Shown here: positions 21,224-31,876 of the stretch, in pieces
Position numbering within the stretch: the first letter of the stretch is position 1
Layout of the letters: each line of letters opens with the position of its first letter
NCBI GenBank assembly: GCA_018292915.2
Contig: JACVVK020000141.1
Span: forward strand, 124,001 to 188,000
Origin: Batillaria attramentaria
Taxonomy: Eukaryota > Mollusca > Gastropoda > Batillariidae
Length of the DNA stretch: 64,000 bases
Direction of reading: 5' to 3'
The notes under the pieces: generated by a model
What the model was told of the DNA's origin: nothing
Seen by the model: the letters and a program-made list of their open reading frames with translations, nothing else
Database searches by the model: none
Program-made: the position numbers and the translations under genes

Positions 21224-21429
21224 CCCTCCCTCTCTCTCTTTCTCTCTCTCTTTTTCCCCCACCCGGCCCCACCCCCAGTCACGTGGCTAATCGGTCGAGG
21301 TCGTAGAGGATCTAGTGTCATTGGTAGAACTTGGAGAGGGGAGAACCGGCAACAATAACAACAAAACAGACAACATAAAATCAAGTTTGGAGAAACAACT
21401 TTGTAGCACGGGGCCGTTCGTCCTTGTGT

Positions 21430-21900
21430 TTCCTTCAGGTACATCCTTACTGCAGAGGTCTGTTAAGATGCCATTTACATGAGCTACGATTCTTGCATTG
21501 TAATTTCGATAAATGGAAGTTGATTGTTGTTTTGATAAAACAATACACTAGTTTATGTTGTATTACTGAAGGCTCCGATATTTTTCAAGTTCTTCATGAT
21601 TCTTGCATTGTAATTCAGTAAATGAAAAGTTGTTGTTGTGGCCTTTACCGTTACCCATGTTCCTGTGGTATTACTTTGAGGCTCTAGTGTTTCTTAGTCG
21701 AAATTCTTGCATTGTACTTTAATAGATACACATTATAGGTCAGAAGTTTTTTGTAGGAGTAAATTAGTGGTTGTGTCGTTTTGTTATGAACTGTTACTCA
21801 CGTTCCTGTTGTATATCTTTATGGCTAAGTTGGTTGTCAGACATGGTTCTTGCACTGTGATTTAGTTAAATGAAGGTTTTTTTCTTGTTGTTTTGGTGAC
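21430..21900 (+). repeat. Degenerate tandem array, segment 1
   Basis: First part of an array whose units contain ACTCACGTTCCTGTTGTATA and TGATTTAGTTAAATGAAGG. It resumes at 25184-26541, 36147-37325 and 50111-51120 once inserted elements are removed. Spacing between CGTTCCTGTTG motifs is irregular (about 155, 246 and 315 bp), so units are compound. No coding function seen. Confidence 0.85.
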
Positions 21901-24900
21901 TTAGGCCCCTGGCTCCACGTGGAGCATAGGCCATCGACAACCCTTCGCCATCGCACTCTGTTCTGGGCTATTCTTGCCACTCCAGTCCAGTTGGTCCCCT
22001 GCTTATATAACTCTGCCTCAGTGTCCCGCCTCCAGCTGTTGCGAGGCCGGCCTCTCTTCCTTTTCCCCTGTGGGTTCCATGTCAGGGCTTGGCGTGTGGT
22101 GCTGGATGCTGGCTTCCTGAGGGTGTGTCCAATCCAGCCCCACTTCCTCCGCAGGATCTGCTTGGTCGCTGGTTCCTGCCCTGCTCGCTCCCACAGCTCT
22201 TCGTTCCGGATCTTCTCTGGCCATCGGATGTTGAAGATGCGCCTCAGACAGGTGTTGAGAAATGTCTGGATCTTCTGCTGCATCGTCTTTGTTGTCCTCC
22301 ATGTTTCGCATCCGTAGAGCAGAACTGACTTCACGTTGGAGTTGAAGATGCGAAGTTTGGTTCTTATGCTGACAACTTTGGATGCCCAGATGTTCTTCAG
22401 CATGACCATTGCTGCTCTTGCCTTGCCGATTCTGGCTGTGACGTCTCGGTCTGTGCCTCCCTGTCCATCAACCACACTCCCCAGGTAGACAAAGGACTCT
22501 ACCTCCCTGATGGGCTCTCCACCGACTGTGACTGGTGTGTTGGCAGTGGTGTTGATCTTCATCAGCTCGGTTTTCCTCCTGTTGATCTTGAGCCCTGTTC
22601 CGGCTGATGTGGCTTCCAGGCATGTAGTCTTGTCCTGCATCTGGCTGTGGCTGTGAGACAGGAGCGCCAGGTCGTCCGCGAAGTCGAGGTCATCCAGCTG
22701 CGTCCAGAGTGTCCACTGTATCCCGTTTTTCCTGCCTGTTGTGGTGGTCTTCATGATCCAGTCGATGACCAGGAGGAAGAGGAATGGGGACAACAGGCAT
22801 CCCTGGCGGACTCCGGTCTTCACCTCGAAGCTTTCTGACAACTGGCCGGCATGGGCAATCCTGCAGCTCATGTCTTTGTAGGTGCACTGGATCAGGGAGA
22901 TGATCTTCCCGGGAACTCCATAGTGCCTTAGCAGCTTCCACAGCGCCTCTCTGTCTACACTGTCGAAGGCCTTCTCATAGTCTATGAAGTTGATGTAGAG
23001 GGGGGAGTTCCACTCCAGTGACTGCTCAACAATGATGCGTAGGCTGGCGATCTGGTCAGCGCAGGACCTGTTCCTGCGAAAGCCCGCCTGCTGGTCTCGG
23101 AGCATAGGGTCAACTGCCTCCCTCATCCTCTCCAGTAGAATTCTGTTGAGAACCTTGCCTGGCACTGACAGGAGCATGATCCCTCGGTAGTTGCTGCAGT
23201 CCCTGAGGTCCCCTTTCTTTGGCAGCTTGATGACGATCCCTTCTTTCCACTGGGCTGGCACCTCTTCCTTCTCCCAGATCTTGCTGAATAGGCTGTGCAG
23301 CATGTTGACGGCTGTCTCTGTGTCTGCTTTGATGGCTTCTGCTGGTATCTCGTCCGGCCCTGCAGCTTTCCCATTTCTCAGTGTCATGATGGCTTTCCTG
23401 ATCTCCGCCTTAGAGGGCTTGTCGCAGTTGATGGGTAGTTCTGTCTCAGCTGGCGGGATGTCTGGAGGTGTTTCAGGGATGGGGCGATTTAACAGTTCCC
23501 TGAAGTGTTCTGCCCATCGCTTCAGCTGTTCCTCAGTTGTTGTCAGTGGGTGCCCGTTCTTGTCCTTCACTGGTTTGTCTGTCTGCCGAAATTTGCCCGC
23601 GAGCTTCTTGGTCACCTGGTACAGGTCTTTTAGGTTCCCTTGTCCGGCTGCTTCCTCTGCTTGATTGGCCAGGTTGTCGATGTAGTCCCTCTTGTCCTTT
23701 CTGGTGCTCCTCTTCACTTCTCTGTCAGCTGCTGTGTATTCTTCCTGTGCCTTTGCCTTAGCTCTTCTTGTTCGGCTCGTGTTCAGTGCAGTTTTCTTCT
23801 TTTTCCTAACTTCCAGCTTCTGGATGGTATCAGCAGAGATCCATTCCTTGTGTTGGGTCTTTCTCTTGCCAAGGACCTCTTCGCATGTGTCGTGCCAGAG
23901 TTTCTTGCTGTGTTCCCACTGTGTCTCGATATCCATTCCACTGTCTTCTATCAGGTCTTGCAGTGGCTGGAACCTGTTGGAAAGGCTGATCCGGAATGCT
24001 GCTTGTGTCTCTGTGTTCCTGAGTAGGCCAACGTTGTACCTGGTCCGTGTGTTGTTGGCGTTGGTGTGTCTCTTAAGCCGAAGTCTCAATGTTGTTGCAA
24101 GAAGGTGGTGGTCTGATGATACATCGGCACCCCTCATCACGCGCACATCTCGCCACGATCTCCTGAACTTCCGGCTGATGCAGATGTGATCAATCTGGTT
24201 CTCCGTGACATGGTCCGGCGATCTCCATGTGGCCTTGTGGATGCGCTTGTGTGGGAAGATGCTGCCTCCTATCACTAGCTGGTTCAGGGCACAAAAGTCT
24301 GCAAAGCGCTCGCCATTTTCGTTCATCTGTCCCAGTCCGTGTGTTCCCATGGTGTTCTCATAGCCTGTGTTGTCTGATCCAATCTTGGCGTTGAAGTCTC
24401 CCATCAGTATGGTCATGTCCTTGGCTCCTGCTCTATCTATCACTGTCTGCAGTTGTTGGTAGAAATCATCTTTTTTCTCCTCTTCCGCATCATTGGTGGG
24501 AGCGTAGCACTGGATGATGTTTAGCTTGATGTCTTTCTTCTTGGTGATGAATTTGGCTGTGATGATGCGGGAGTTGACAGGTTCCCAGCCGATGAGTGCC
24601 CGCTGTGCCTCCGGTGCCAGCATCAGGGCCACGCCCTCAGTGTGGGGGGCTCCATCCTCTGTGTGTCCCGAGTACAGCAATTGCTCTCCCGATGAAAATC
24701 TCAGCTGTCCTGTCTGTAGCCACCTTGTCTCACTCAGTCCCAGTACTCCTATCCTGTAGTTCTTCATCTCTCTTGCTACTTGTATGGTCCTTCCTACTTC
24801 ATACATTGTCCTGATGTTCCATGTGGCTACTCTCGTCGTTGTCCTGGGTGTTAGAAGGGGGGTCGGCCTTGCAGCTTCCTTTCGGCTTTCACTGCAATGC

Positions 24901-24905
24901 GTCAT
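21837..24905 (-). CDS. Full-length LINE ORF: AP-endonuclease + reverse transcriptase (RTE-like)
   Basis: 1022 codons without a break. An N-terminal AP-like endonuclease spans about residues 26-270: WNIRT (29-33), LSETRW (57-62), GDFNAKIG (169-176), SDHHLL (264-269). Residues 350-420 are Lys-rich. Reverse transcriptase follows: NGKAAGPDEIP (511-521), IDYEKAFDSVDR (641-652), TGVRQGCLLSP (697-707), the catalytic box as FADD (742-745), GLKINRRKTE (771-780) and YLGS (807-810). The C-terminal part has LLYGCETW (862-869) and no RNase H. This layout, often mislabelled craniofacial development protein 2-like, fits the RTE group; the exact clade is inference. The element ends at 21901, so the last 20 residues and the stop codon come from the host array. 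All catalytic motifs are present, suggesting a recent insertion. Confidence 0.95.
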   Translation of the reverse strand: MTHCSESRKEAARPTPLLTPRTTTRVATWNIRTMYEVGRTIQVAREMKNYRIGVLGLSETRWLQTGQLRFSSGEQLLYSGHTEDGAPHTEGVALMLAPEAQRALIGWEPVNSRIITAKFITKKKDIKLNIIQCYAPTNDAEEEKKDDFYQQLQTVIDRAGAKDMTILMGDFNAKIGSDNTGYENTMGTHGLGQMNENGERFADFCALNQLVIGGSIFPHKRIHKATWRSPDHVTENQIDHICISRKFRRSWRDVRVMRGADVSSDHHLLATTLRLRLKRHTNANNTRTRYNVGLLRNTETQAAFRISLSNRFQPLQDLIEDSGMDIETQWEHSKKLWHDTCEEVLGKRKTQHKEWISADTIQKLEVRKKKKTALNTSRTRRAKAKAQEEYTAADREVKRSTRKDKRDYIDNLANQAEEAAGQGNLKDLYQVTKKLAGKFRQTDKPVKDKNGHPLTTTEEQLKRWAEHFRELLNRPIPETPPDIPPAETELPINCDKPSKAEIRKAIMTLRNGKAAGPDEIPAEAIKADTETAVNMLHSLFSKIWEKEEVPAQWKEGIVIKLPKKGDLRDCSNYRGIMLLSVPGKVLNRILLERMREAVDPMLRDQQAGFRRNRSCADQIASLRIIVEQSLEWNSPLYINFIDYEKAFDSVDREALWKLLRHYGVPGKIISLIQCTYKDMSCRIAHAGQLSESFEVKTGVRQGCLLSPFLFLLVIDWIMKTTTTGRKNGIQWTLWTQLDDLDFADDLALLSHSHSQMQDKTTCLEATSAGTGLKINRRKTELMKINTTANTPVTVGGEPIREVESFVYLGSVVDGQGGTDRDVTARIGKARAAMVMLKNIWASKVVSIRTKLRIFNSNVKSVLLYGCETWRTTKTMQQKIQTFLNTCLRRIFNIRWPEKIRNEELWERAGQEPATKQILRRKWGWIGHTLRKPASSTTRQALTWNPQGKRKRGRPRNSWRRDTEAELYKQGTNWTGVARIAQNRVRWRRVVDGLCSTWSQGPKSPKQQEKNLHLTKSQCKNHV

Positions 24906-25183
24906 AGGTCTCCGGGATGGAGACCCTTCCTCGCCCAGGTGAATGTTTTGGTTTGTTGCTGTCGATGCTTCTGTAACTTTTATGTTTTTTACAGGTAGGG
25001 CTGTTAACCCTACGCAAACCCGTTTAGCCTCTTGGAGAGGTGGTCCACATTCGTCTGACCTCTACCCTTCGACCTGTCCAGCTTGGGTGACCCTGCCAGG
25101 AGCACGTGCTCCCGCTGGCGAAGCTCTCTGGGTCATTGAGGTACACAAGCCACTACCCCACGACAAGGGTTGGACCATGTAGG
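21901..25183 (-). mobile_element. Complete RTE-like LINE insertion, 14-bp TSD
   Basis: Perfect TSD GTTGTTTTGGTGAC at 21887-21900 and 25184-25197. The host array has the matching empty site at about 37187 (GTTGTTTTGATGAC). The element is 3283 bp with a 5' UTR of 278 bp (24906-25183, minus sense) and no poly-A tail, as is usual for RTE. Its 3' end reads ...CAGGGGCCTAA. Confidence 0.95.
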
Positions 25184-26541
25184 GTTGTTTTGGTGACGCC
25201 GTATTCGAATTTTTGTTGTATTACTTGAGGCTTCAGTGTTGTGTATTCGCAATTCTTGTATTGTATTGTAATTTAGTAGATACAAGGCTTTTGTTCCGAA
25301 GTTTGAAAAGAAATGGTGGTTGTGTTTCTTTGCTATGCACCGTTACACACGTTCCTGTTGAAAATCTTTATGGCTAAACTGTTTGTCACACATGATTCGT
25401 TACTAAATCTCAATAAGGAGCGCCACACAGAAGTGGACCACTAATGAATTTCTCAAGATCTCCATGAAACTCTTTCCTTTCCCTTGAGGTACATCCTTTC
25501 TGCAGTGGGCTGTAATGGTGCCATTTAAATGGAGCTATGACTCTTGCATTGTAATTTAGAAAAATGAAAGTTGATTGTTATTTTGATAAAATAATACACT
25601 AGTTTATGTTGTATTACTGAAGGCTCCGATATTTTTCAAGTTCTTCATGATTCGTGCATTGTAATTCGATACATGAAAAGTTGTCGTTGTGACCTTAACC
25701 GTTACCCATGTTCCTGTGGTATTACTTTGAGGCCCCAGTGTTTCTTATTCGCAATTTTTGCATTGTACTTTAGTAGATACAATTTTTTTGTATAGATTAG
25801 TGGTTGTTTCTCTTTGTTATAAACTGTTACTCACGTTCCTGTTGTATATTTTTATGGCTAAGTTCGTTGTCATACATGGTTCTTGTACTGTGATTTAGTT
25901 AAATGAAGGTTTATTGTTGTTGATTTGATGACACCGTAGTCGAATTTCTGTTGTATTACTTTGAGGCTTCAGTGTTCTGTTTTCGCAATTCTTGTGTTAT
26001 ACTTCAGTAGATACAAGGCCTTTGTTCGGAAGTTCAAAACAAAAAGGTGGTTGTATTTCTTTGTTATGAACCGTTACTCACGGTCAGAAGTTTTTTGTAG
26101 GAGTAAATTAGTGGTTGTGTCGTTTTGTTATAAACTGTTACTCACGTTCCTGTTGTATATCTTAATGGCTAAGTTCGTTGTCATACATGGTTCTTGTACT
26201 GTGATTTAGTTAAATGAAGGTTTATTGTTGTTGATTTGATGACACCGTAGTCGAATTTCTGTTGTATTACTTTGATGCTTCAGTGTTCTGTATTCGCAAT
26301 TTTTGTGTTATACTTCAGTAGATACAAGGCCTTTGTTCGGAAGTTCAAAACAAAAAGGTGGTTGTATTTCTTTGTTATGAACCGTTACTCACGTTCCTGT
26401 TGTATATCTTTGTGGCTAAACTGGTTGTCATACATGATACAAGAGTCTCAATAGGGAGGGACACATAGAACACAAGAAGTGGACCACTGATGAATTTCTC
26501 ATCTCTGGCTAAACTGTTTGTCACACATGATTCGTTACTAA
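25184..26541 (+). repeat. Degenerate tandem array, segment 2
   Basis: Continues the array after the LINE. Two near-identical units lie around 25.87-26.11 and 26.15-26.41 kb, and the same wording recurs at 36.6-37.2 kb. Apparent short proteins here are shadows of the repeat. Confidence 0.9.
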
Positions 26542-27593
26542 TGGCCATGTCACACGAGAGGGCAAAAACACTTGAAAACATTGTTTTCAGATGTTTCGCT
26601 GCGAAACAACGTGTTTTGTCGTGTGACATACTTCACAACAATGTTTTCAAAACATGTTTTGATCGTGTTTTCAGTTTTAGAGCCTGCCCTAAAATCCGAA
26701 AACATGTTTTGTGTTTCAACCAATGAAAGCCGCCGTGCGGAGTGTCAATAGTGGGGGAGCCAAGGCGAATAAAACAGGTCGATTGTTCACATCATAGTAG
26801 AGACATGCCGTTTGGAATATAAGTACATAACTCATCTCTGAACAATATTAGCGACAGTAACACCTGCACCGCCCCCTCTGGTGGGCGTGGCCGTCTGTTA
26901 ATTGGGTCGACGTGACCCAGAAACAAATTATTACCCTTTTTCATCTTTAGCTTGGCCTAAATGGTTATTGTGATGAAAGGAACGAAAGAGAAACTTAAAG
27001 AACATGACAGGGAACCATCTTATGTTATATTTGGTTCCAAAGTATCAAAATATTATGTTGGAGGAATTAATTAAATTGGCCATCACGTTTTACACTTGTA
27101 ATGTAATTAGCAGAAAGGCCATTTATTTTGTAGTCACAGGTATGAATCCGGTCTCAGAAGCATCTAACTGTTGAATAAAGCAAGTTATATTTGTATTGTT
27201 CAAAGGAGATTTAATTTTTTTTTGGTATTAATTCCATTATGGAATAATTAAGAAAAAGTAGGTCAAATGGGCGAATTCAGGACTGAGTCATACCGACTGC
27301 TTGTAATGGTTAATTTCCATCTTATATTGCAAAATGCAAAACTTTTACTGAACAGTACATTTTTAATGCCCTAATGCTGAGCTTAATATTTTCTGTTTAT
27401 TAATTAGAAACTTAATTGGGTCACGAGGTCTCACCTTTCAGGTATGATGTTTCATTAGTGATGCGTACGACAAGTCCACGAAAATTTCTAAACTGTCCAT
27501 TTTGTTGTCTCGGTACGAGTCGTTGTAAATATGTTCTACTTGGTGTCACTGTGCAATATCATTCTGTTTTGTTGTAACTGTCTCCATACTCTC

Positions 27594-27772
27594 GGGGAGC
27601 CGGGGTGGTCGAATGGTAGAGCGTTGTACTTCTAATGCTCGGGTCGTGAGTTCGATCCCGGCTGGGGCCAAATATTTGTGCTGGCTTTTTCATCGTTGCC
27701 CCGTCTTTGATATCACCCTATGTGGTGGAAAAGGACGTTAAACCCCTAACCCCCCCCCCCCCCACCCACCCC
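27594..27772 (+). mobile_element. SINE carried inside transposon copy B
   Basis: Same insertion as 9029-9199. TSD GTCTCCATACTCTC (27580-27593) and GTCTCCATACCCTC (27773-27786). The two copies share the site and differ in poly-C tail length. Confidence 0.92.
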
Positions 27773-27879
27773 GTCTCCATACCCTCAAAGGTAACACGTA
27801 AAGAAAAAAACACACACAAAAAAAAAAGGAAAAAACGACAGTCATCAAGCCATTTAGCCATTTAGTATTCCTACGAACA

Positions 27880-30303
27880 GTCTCCTCTGCAGGCACACAA
27901 GGCAGTACATTGCAGGTTTGCCTTTCTGCAGTTGCATCTTCCCCGGCATTTAATTAGTTCCTCCCACGATTCGGCGGCTTGTTTGAGTGTCGTCCAGATC
28001 GGCTTTCAGGATTTATCAGCCTCCCTCTCCCATCCCCAGTTCGATGGACTGGGCAGTTGTGGGTCTTTTTCAAAACTCTGCCCCCACACATAACCAGACT
28101 GGAATTCTGCTCTCAGAGCATGCTGTTTCAGTGCTGCTTCCGTTGGAGGAATGTTTTCCAAAGATTTGCTGTTTCTGGAAAAAAAATCGCCTGACGAGCT
28201 GTGTCCGCCTTTGTTAGTGTGCTAGAGCGGTTATACATCAAACAACAAATCTTTGGAGTGTGGCGAAGGTGTCTTCCGTTACCTGCCTATCCGTCATGGC
28301 CAAGAAAGCTCTAGTAGCTTCAGAATGCGTTCCAGGTACTCCACGCTGTTTTCTTCCCTCTCCCAGCAAAAAACGACACAGTGTCACATCCAGTGAAGGC
28401 ATGGAACGCCAGAAGTGCCCATGCTTTATATGGTCCAGGAAAGTCAGCAATGTCATGGGCGGCAATGTGCCTGAAATTTTTGCCACATCCAAAGGCAATC
28501 CACAGTCCCGTTGCTGCCATTTTGTGGAAGTGCGCAATCGCCAGCACCAGCACATCCGTGTCTGTTGTCCTGATGAGGACCTTGTGCAGACCAGACCGTG
28601 CACAGTCAGCTGCATGCAGAATGACAGGAGTATCTGCTTCCTCGTGTGAGCAAGGCCGCAAATAATCTTTGGCTTCTGTTGGACAGCACAGAACTTTGTC
28701 GCCGATTGTGGTAACAAGTTTTTTTCCCCTCGTCATATAACTTCTTGGCAAGGCTCTTGGCAAGGAACTCAAAGAGTTGGGTTTTGTTGTCATTGTCCCG
28801 CAGAAACCCCTTCCAGTTTCCAGGCAATTGGGCCGATGGCACGACCATCCTCTTGAAACCACAACCCCGCCTCTCTCTTGCTGATGCTTTGAGACTGTTA
28901 GCCTTGTACACATCCAAAACGATGTCCACCCGTGATGCAGTCTCAAACTGTCGCTGGATGTACGGCAGGAAAATGAGATCGACATACTGCTGAAAGGTTT
29001 TTGCAAGCTTTGTTGACAACATCTGGACGATTGCTGCACCATCCAGCACTTTGGCATCAACGTCTGGTGAACATATTGAAACAGGGACGAGGACAGCATC
29101 ATATCTGCTGTGATGTCTGCGGGGTCCCCAACAATCATGAAAGCCTTGTCGTCCAAGACCTCTGGAGGAACATCGGGCAGGTCGTGTAGGACTGCAGGAC
29201 TGTCAGCAACAGGAGCTTCAGAAGATTGAACAGCAGCAGGCAACGGGCAGCTCTCACTAATTCCACAGCTTGTGAATCCCTAGTGCAGACCTGTTTGATG
29301 GCAGCCCCCAGATCTTTGTTGAACATTAGCACGACGTTTTTTCTTTCGTGGGTGGCGAACAAGTCTGGGATATTCGCAAGGAGTTTTTTTTTTTCACAAA
29401 GACGCTGCGAGCGGACCCTCTGTGGAACATAAAGACCATGGGCTTCCAGGCGGCTGGCATACAGGCGACACAGGTAGAATAGTGGTCTTGTCCGAGGGTC
29501 GTCCCTGTAGCTTTCTACATAAACAACGAGCTCAGCGAACGCAATCGCCTGTAAAGATGATGAATCGTATTCTTCAGCAGCCTTTTGGTTGGCTTTTGGC
29601 TGTCATCTGTAATATGCTGACACACACTCCAAATGGTAATTAGCATCCCCCGATACCATGTCTACATTGGCAAGCTTCCGGAGCACCTCAGTGTCATTGA
29701 TATGAACTGCTGTATAATGAACTTTGTAATGCACTCCTAATTTCCATGCCTCATGGGTCCCCTTTGAACCTGGTGGTTTATTACAGAAAAAAACACAGCC
29801 GCCTGCCGGGATTTGGTTGTGCTGCCTGCTGGTGCTTCTACACTTTCACTGTCCTCTAGTGCAGTCGAGGACGTACCAGTTGCTCTCCTAGTTTTTACTG
29901 GGCTTGCAGAGGGACTGCATGCCCGCTTTCTTTATCGCTCCAAAATGGTGGTGCTCACCTTTGCGTAGCATGACTTGTGCCATGAAGCTGATTCCAGACG
30001 AAAGGTTTACTCAAACCCATTCCCGTCATCAAGACAGCATAGGCTTACATCAACAGGATTGAAGCCCATTTCTTGAAATTGTTTGAGGTTTTCAGCAACA
30101 TACTCACTCGTCATTACCTTGCTTACTGAAACCTTCAATAGAAACAGACGCCTTAGGTTTCGCGCACTTGACCGGTATGGGTTTCCATACTTTTTGGGAA
30201 ATTCCGATGGCGTGCCCCGGTGTCGTAGAATATTTCGGTTCCCGACACAAAATAACGCAAAGTGGCTAACGATGCAAAATTTAGATTGTAACTTGATAAA
30301 CAT
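27880..30303 (-). pseudogene. Broken transposon protein with XPG/FEN-like motifs (copy B)
   Basis: Inverted paralogue of 6592-8970. On the minus strand it starts MTSEYVAENLK after a deletion of about 160 bp that removed the first CAFC module. It then reads through several shifts into SRVDIVLDVYKANSLK, a segment retaining AKKLYDEGKK that copy A has lost, HEEADT and RTTDTDVLVLA with the second Asp intact, FHAFTGCDTVSFFAGRGKK, and the Cys-rich tail near 27900-27960. Some frames are longer than in copy A (28320-29243 is open for 307 codons), but shifts remain. Not functional. Confidence 0.7.
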
Positions 30304-31230
30304 GAGATCAATGAAAGTACTTCAAAGTAGTATTTTTTTTCCCTTCCCGAACAGTAAACAGTTCAGTATTTGACACTGATTTCATTGCACTGAGACAAAT
30401 GTCGTTTCATCACTAGATTTCAACAAACAAAAGCATTCGCCACTGATACAATAAAACCATTCACGGGAAACACGTAATAAACAATGAAACCAAAATGCAC
30501 TGACTTACCAACTGTACATCATTGATGATCCAGTCAATTTCCGGGCGAGGCATTGTTAAACCTTAAACAAATTGCTTCAAATTCAAACTCAAATGTTTTG
30601 AGTTGTTTAAGTATTTTTCTTACACATACCAAAACTTTACCAAATTCGGCTGGGGCAAAATTTGTTTTTTGGGGTCTTAAAAATGGCAGCCGATTTGAAA
30701 TTGGACGAAAGTATGAACTGACTGTTTTGACCACCTGTGGCAAATATTTACCACAGTTATGGTCTAAAAATAAAAATGAGCATCATACTAGTTTGCTATT
30801 AACTTTTGACAAGAAAAAAAGAAGTAGAAATGTAACAAAATGATAATGCAGCAAGAAAATTTGTAAATTATCACAGATGATTTGAACTTTCGCCGCACAT
30901 TCACTTAACTTTTCTTCAACATGAAATGTACAACATCAAAATACTGAATGCAGTCTGATTCTGCCATGTATTAAGCATACAAAACAATCTTTTCATGGAT
31001 TCAAAACATACTTTTCAAGATTGTTCTGACTCATTACCCTTCCCACCCCCCAACCTCACTACCGTCCGGTGATTCCTATTCAAAGTACACTCAGTTACAC
31101 CAGACTGCTTTCATACATGCTGGTCCATTCCGTGCCTCTTTCAATTGATGTACCAGTCAAACAGTGCTTTGTAAAACTTTATAGAGGCAACAGAATAGTA
31201 GTCGTGGATTCTTGCACATCTGTTCTAGCC

Positions 31231-31876
31231 TCAGCAGAGCTCTTTGTCATCGTCATCATCATCTTCTTCACCGTCTTGCTTCCAGGGCGCAGAATTTACA
31301 CAGCTCTCTCCCCGACAATGACCGCATGCTGCTGTACACACCAGTCCATGTTTCCGGCATGCACACTGTGATGTGGCACAATTTCCTTTACAGTTGCAGC
31401 GGATTACATTGAGCAGATCCTCCGGTGCAGCAGGCATATCACTTGGGACAGGCAACAGCATGCCTTTGTTAACCACCCAGCCCCGGTCTTCTGGGTTCAG
31501 TTGCAGATGTTGATCGAGATGTTTCCATACTTGCACCTGGTGGTATGCGCGGAAACAGTGGAATTTTGCTGATGATGAAGATGGAGGGAGGGAACTTGGA
31601 TGGGCGGTGGGTGGGTGTTTGGGGGTTTAACGTCCAACTTGGATGGGCGTATTTTGCAGAAATAGCAATCTTCTGCATGTAGTTGACATATCTGAGGTGA
31701 CCAAGACTGTCATCAGCTGTGCCGCCATACAACTCCACGATAGCTCTTTCTCCTGCTTCTCTGATTTCTTCATGGGTGCTTTGTTTTTCAAATACATCTG
31801 CCAGGTTCTGGAAGGATTTACCTGTAGCAGCCCGAGGATAACAAAATGTCCATTTTACATATAGACGCCCATTCAT
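31231..31876 (-). pseudogene. C-terminal remnant of a transposon protein with tesmin/TSO1-like CXC tail
   Basis: Minus strand: ...KSFQNLADVFEKQSTHEE..., AIVELYGG..., LRYVNYMQKIA, then a SINE fragment, a frame change, QVWKHLDQHLQLNPEDRGW, and a Cys-rich tail CNCKGNCATSQCACRKHG with further CxxCxxxxC, ending in an acidic run and stop near 31231. The layout parallels the Cys-rich tail of the transposon proteins in copies A and B, so I place it in the same broad family. The upstream catalytic part is absent, replaced by the foldback. Confidence 0.6.
31607..31635 (-). mobile_element. 29-bp SINE tail with its own 14-bp TSD
   Basis: Only the last 29 bp of the SINE family (GGACGTTAAACCCCCAAACA... 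on the minus strand) sits between perfect TSDs AACTTGGATGGGCG at 31593-31606 and 31636-31649. It is an extreme 5' truncation that interrupts the CXC protein remnant. Confidence 0.9.

Noticed and set aside
21919..24814. Plus-strand open frames across 21.9-24.8 kb
   Set aside because: They are antisense shadows of the LINE coding frame on the minus strand.
25961..26454. Recurring short protein MRLQCSVFAILVLYFSRYK in array units (also 36715, 50486)
   Set aside because: It recurs because the tandem array recurs; units elsewhere break the frame freely.
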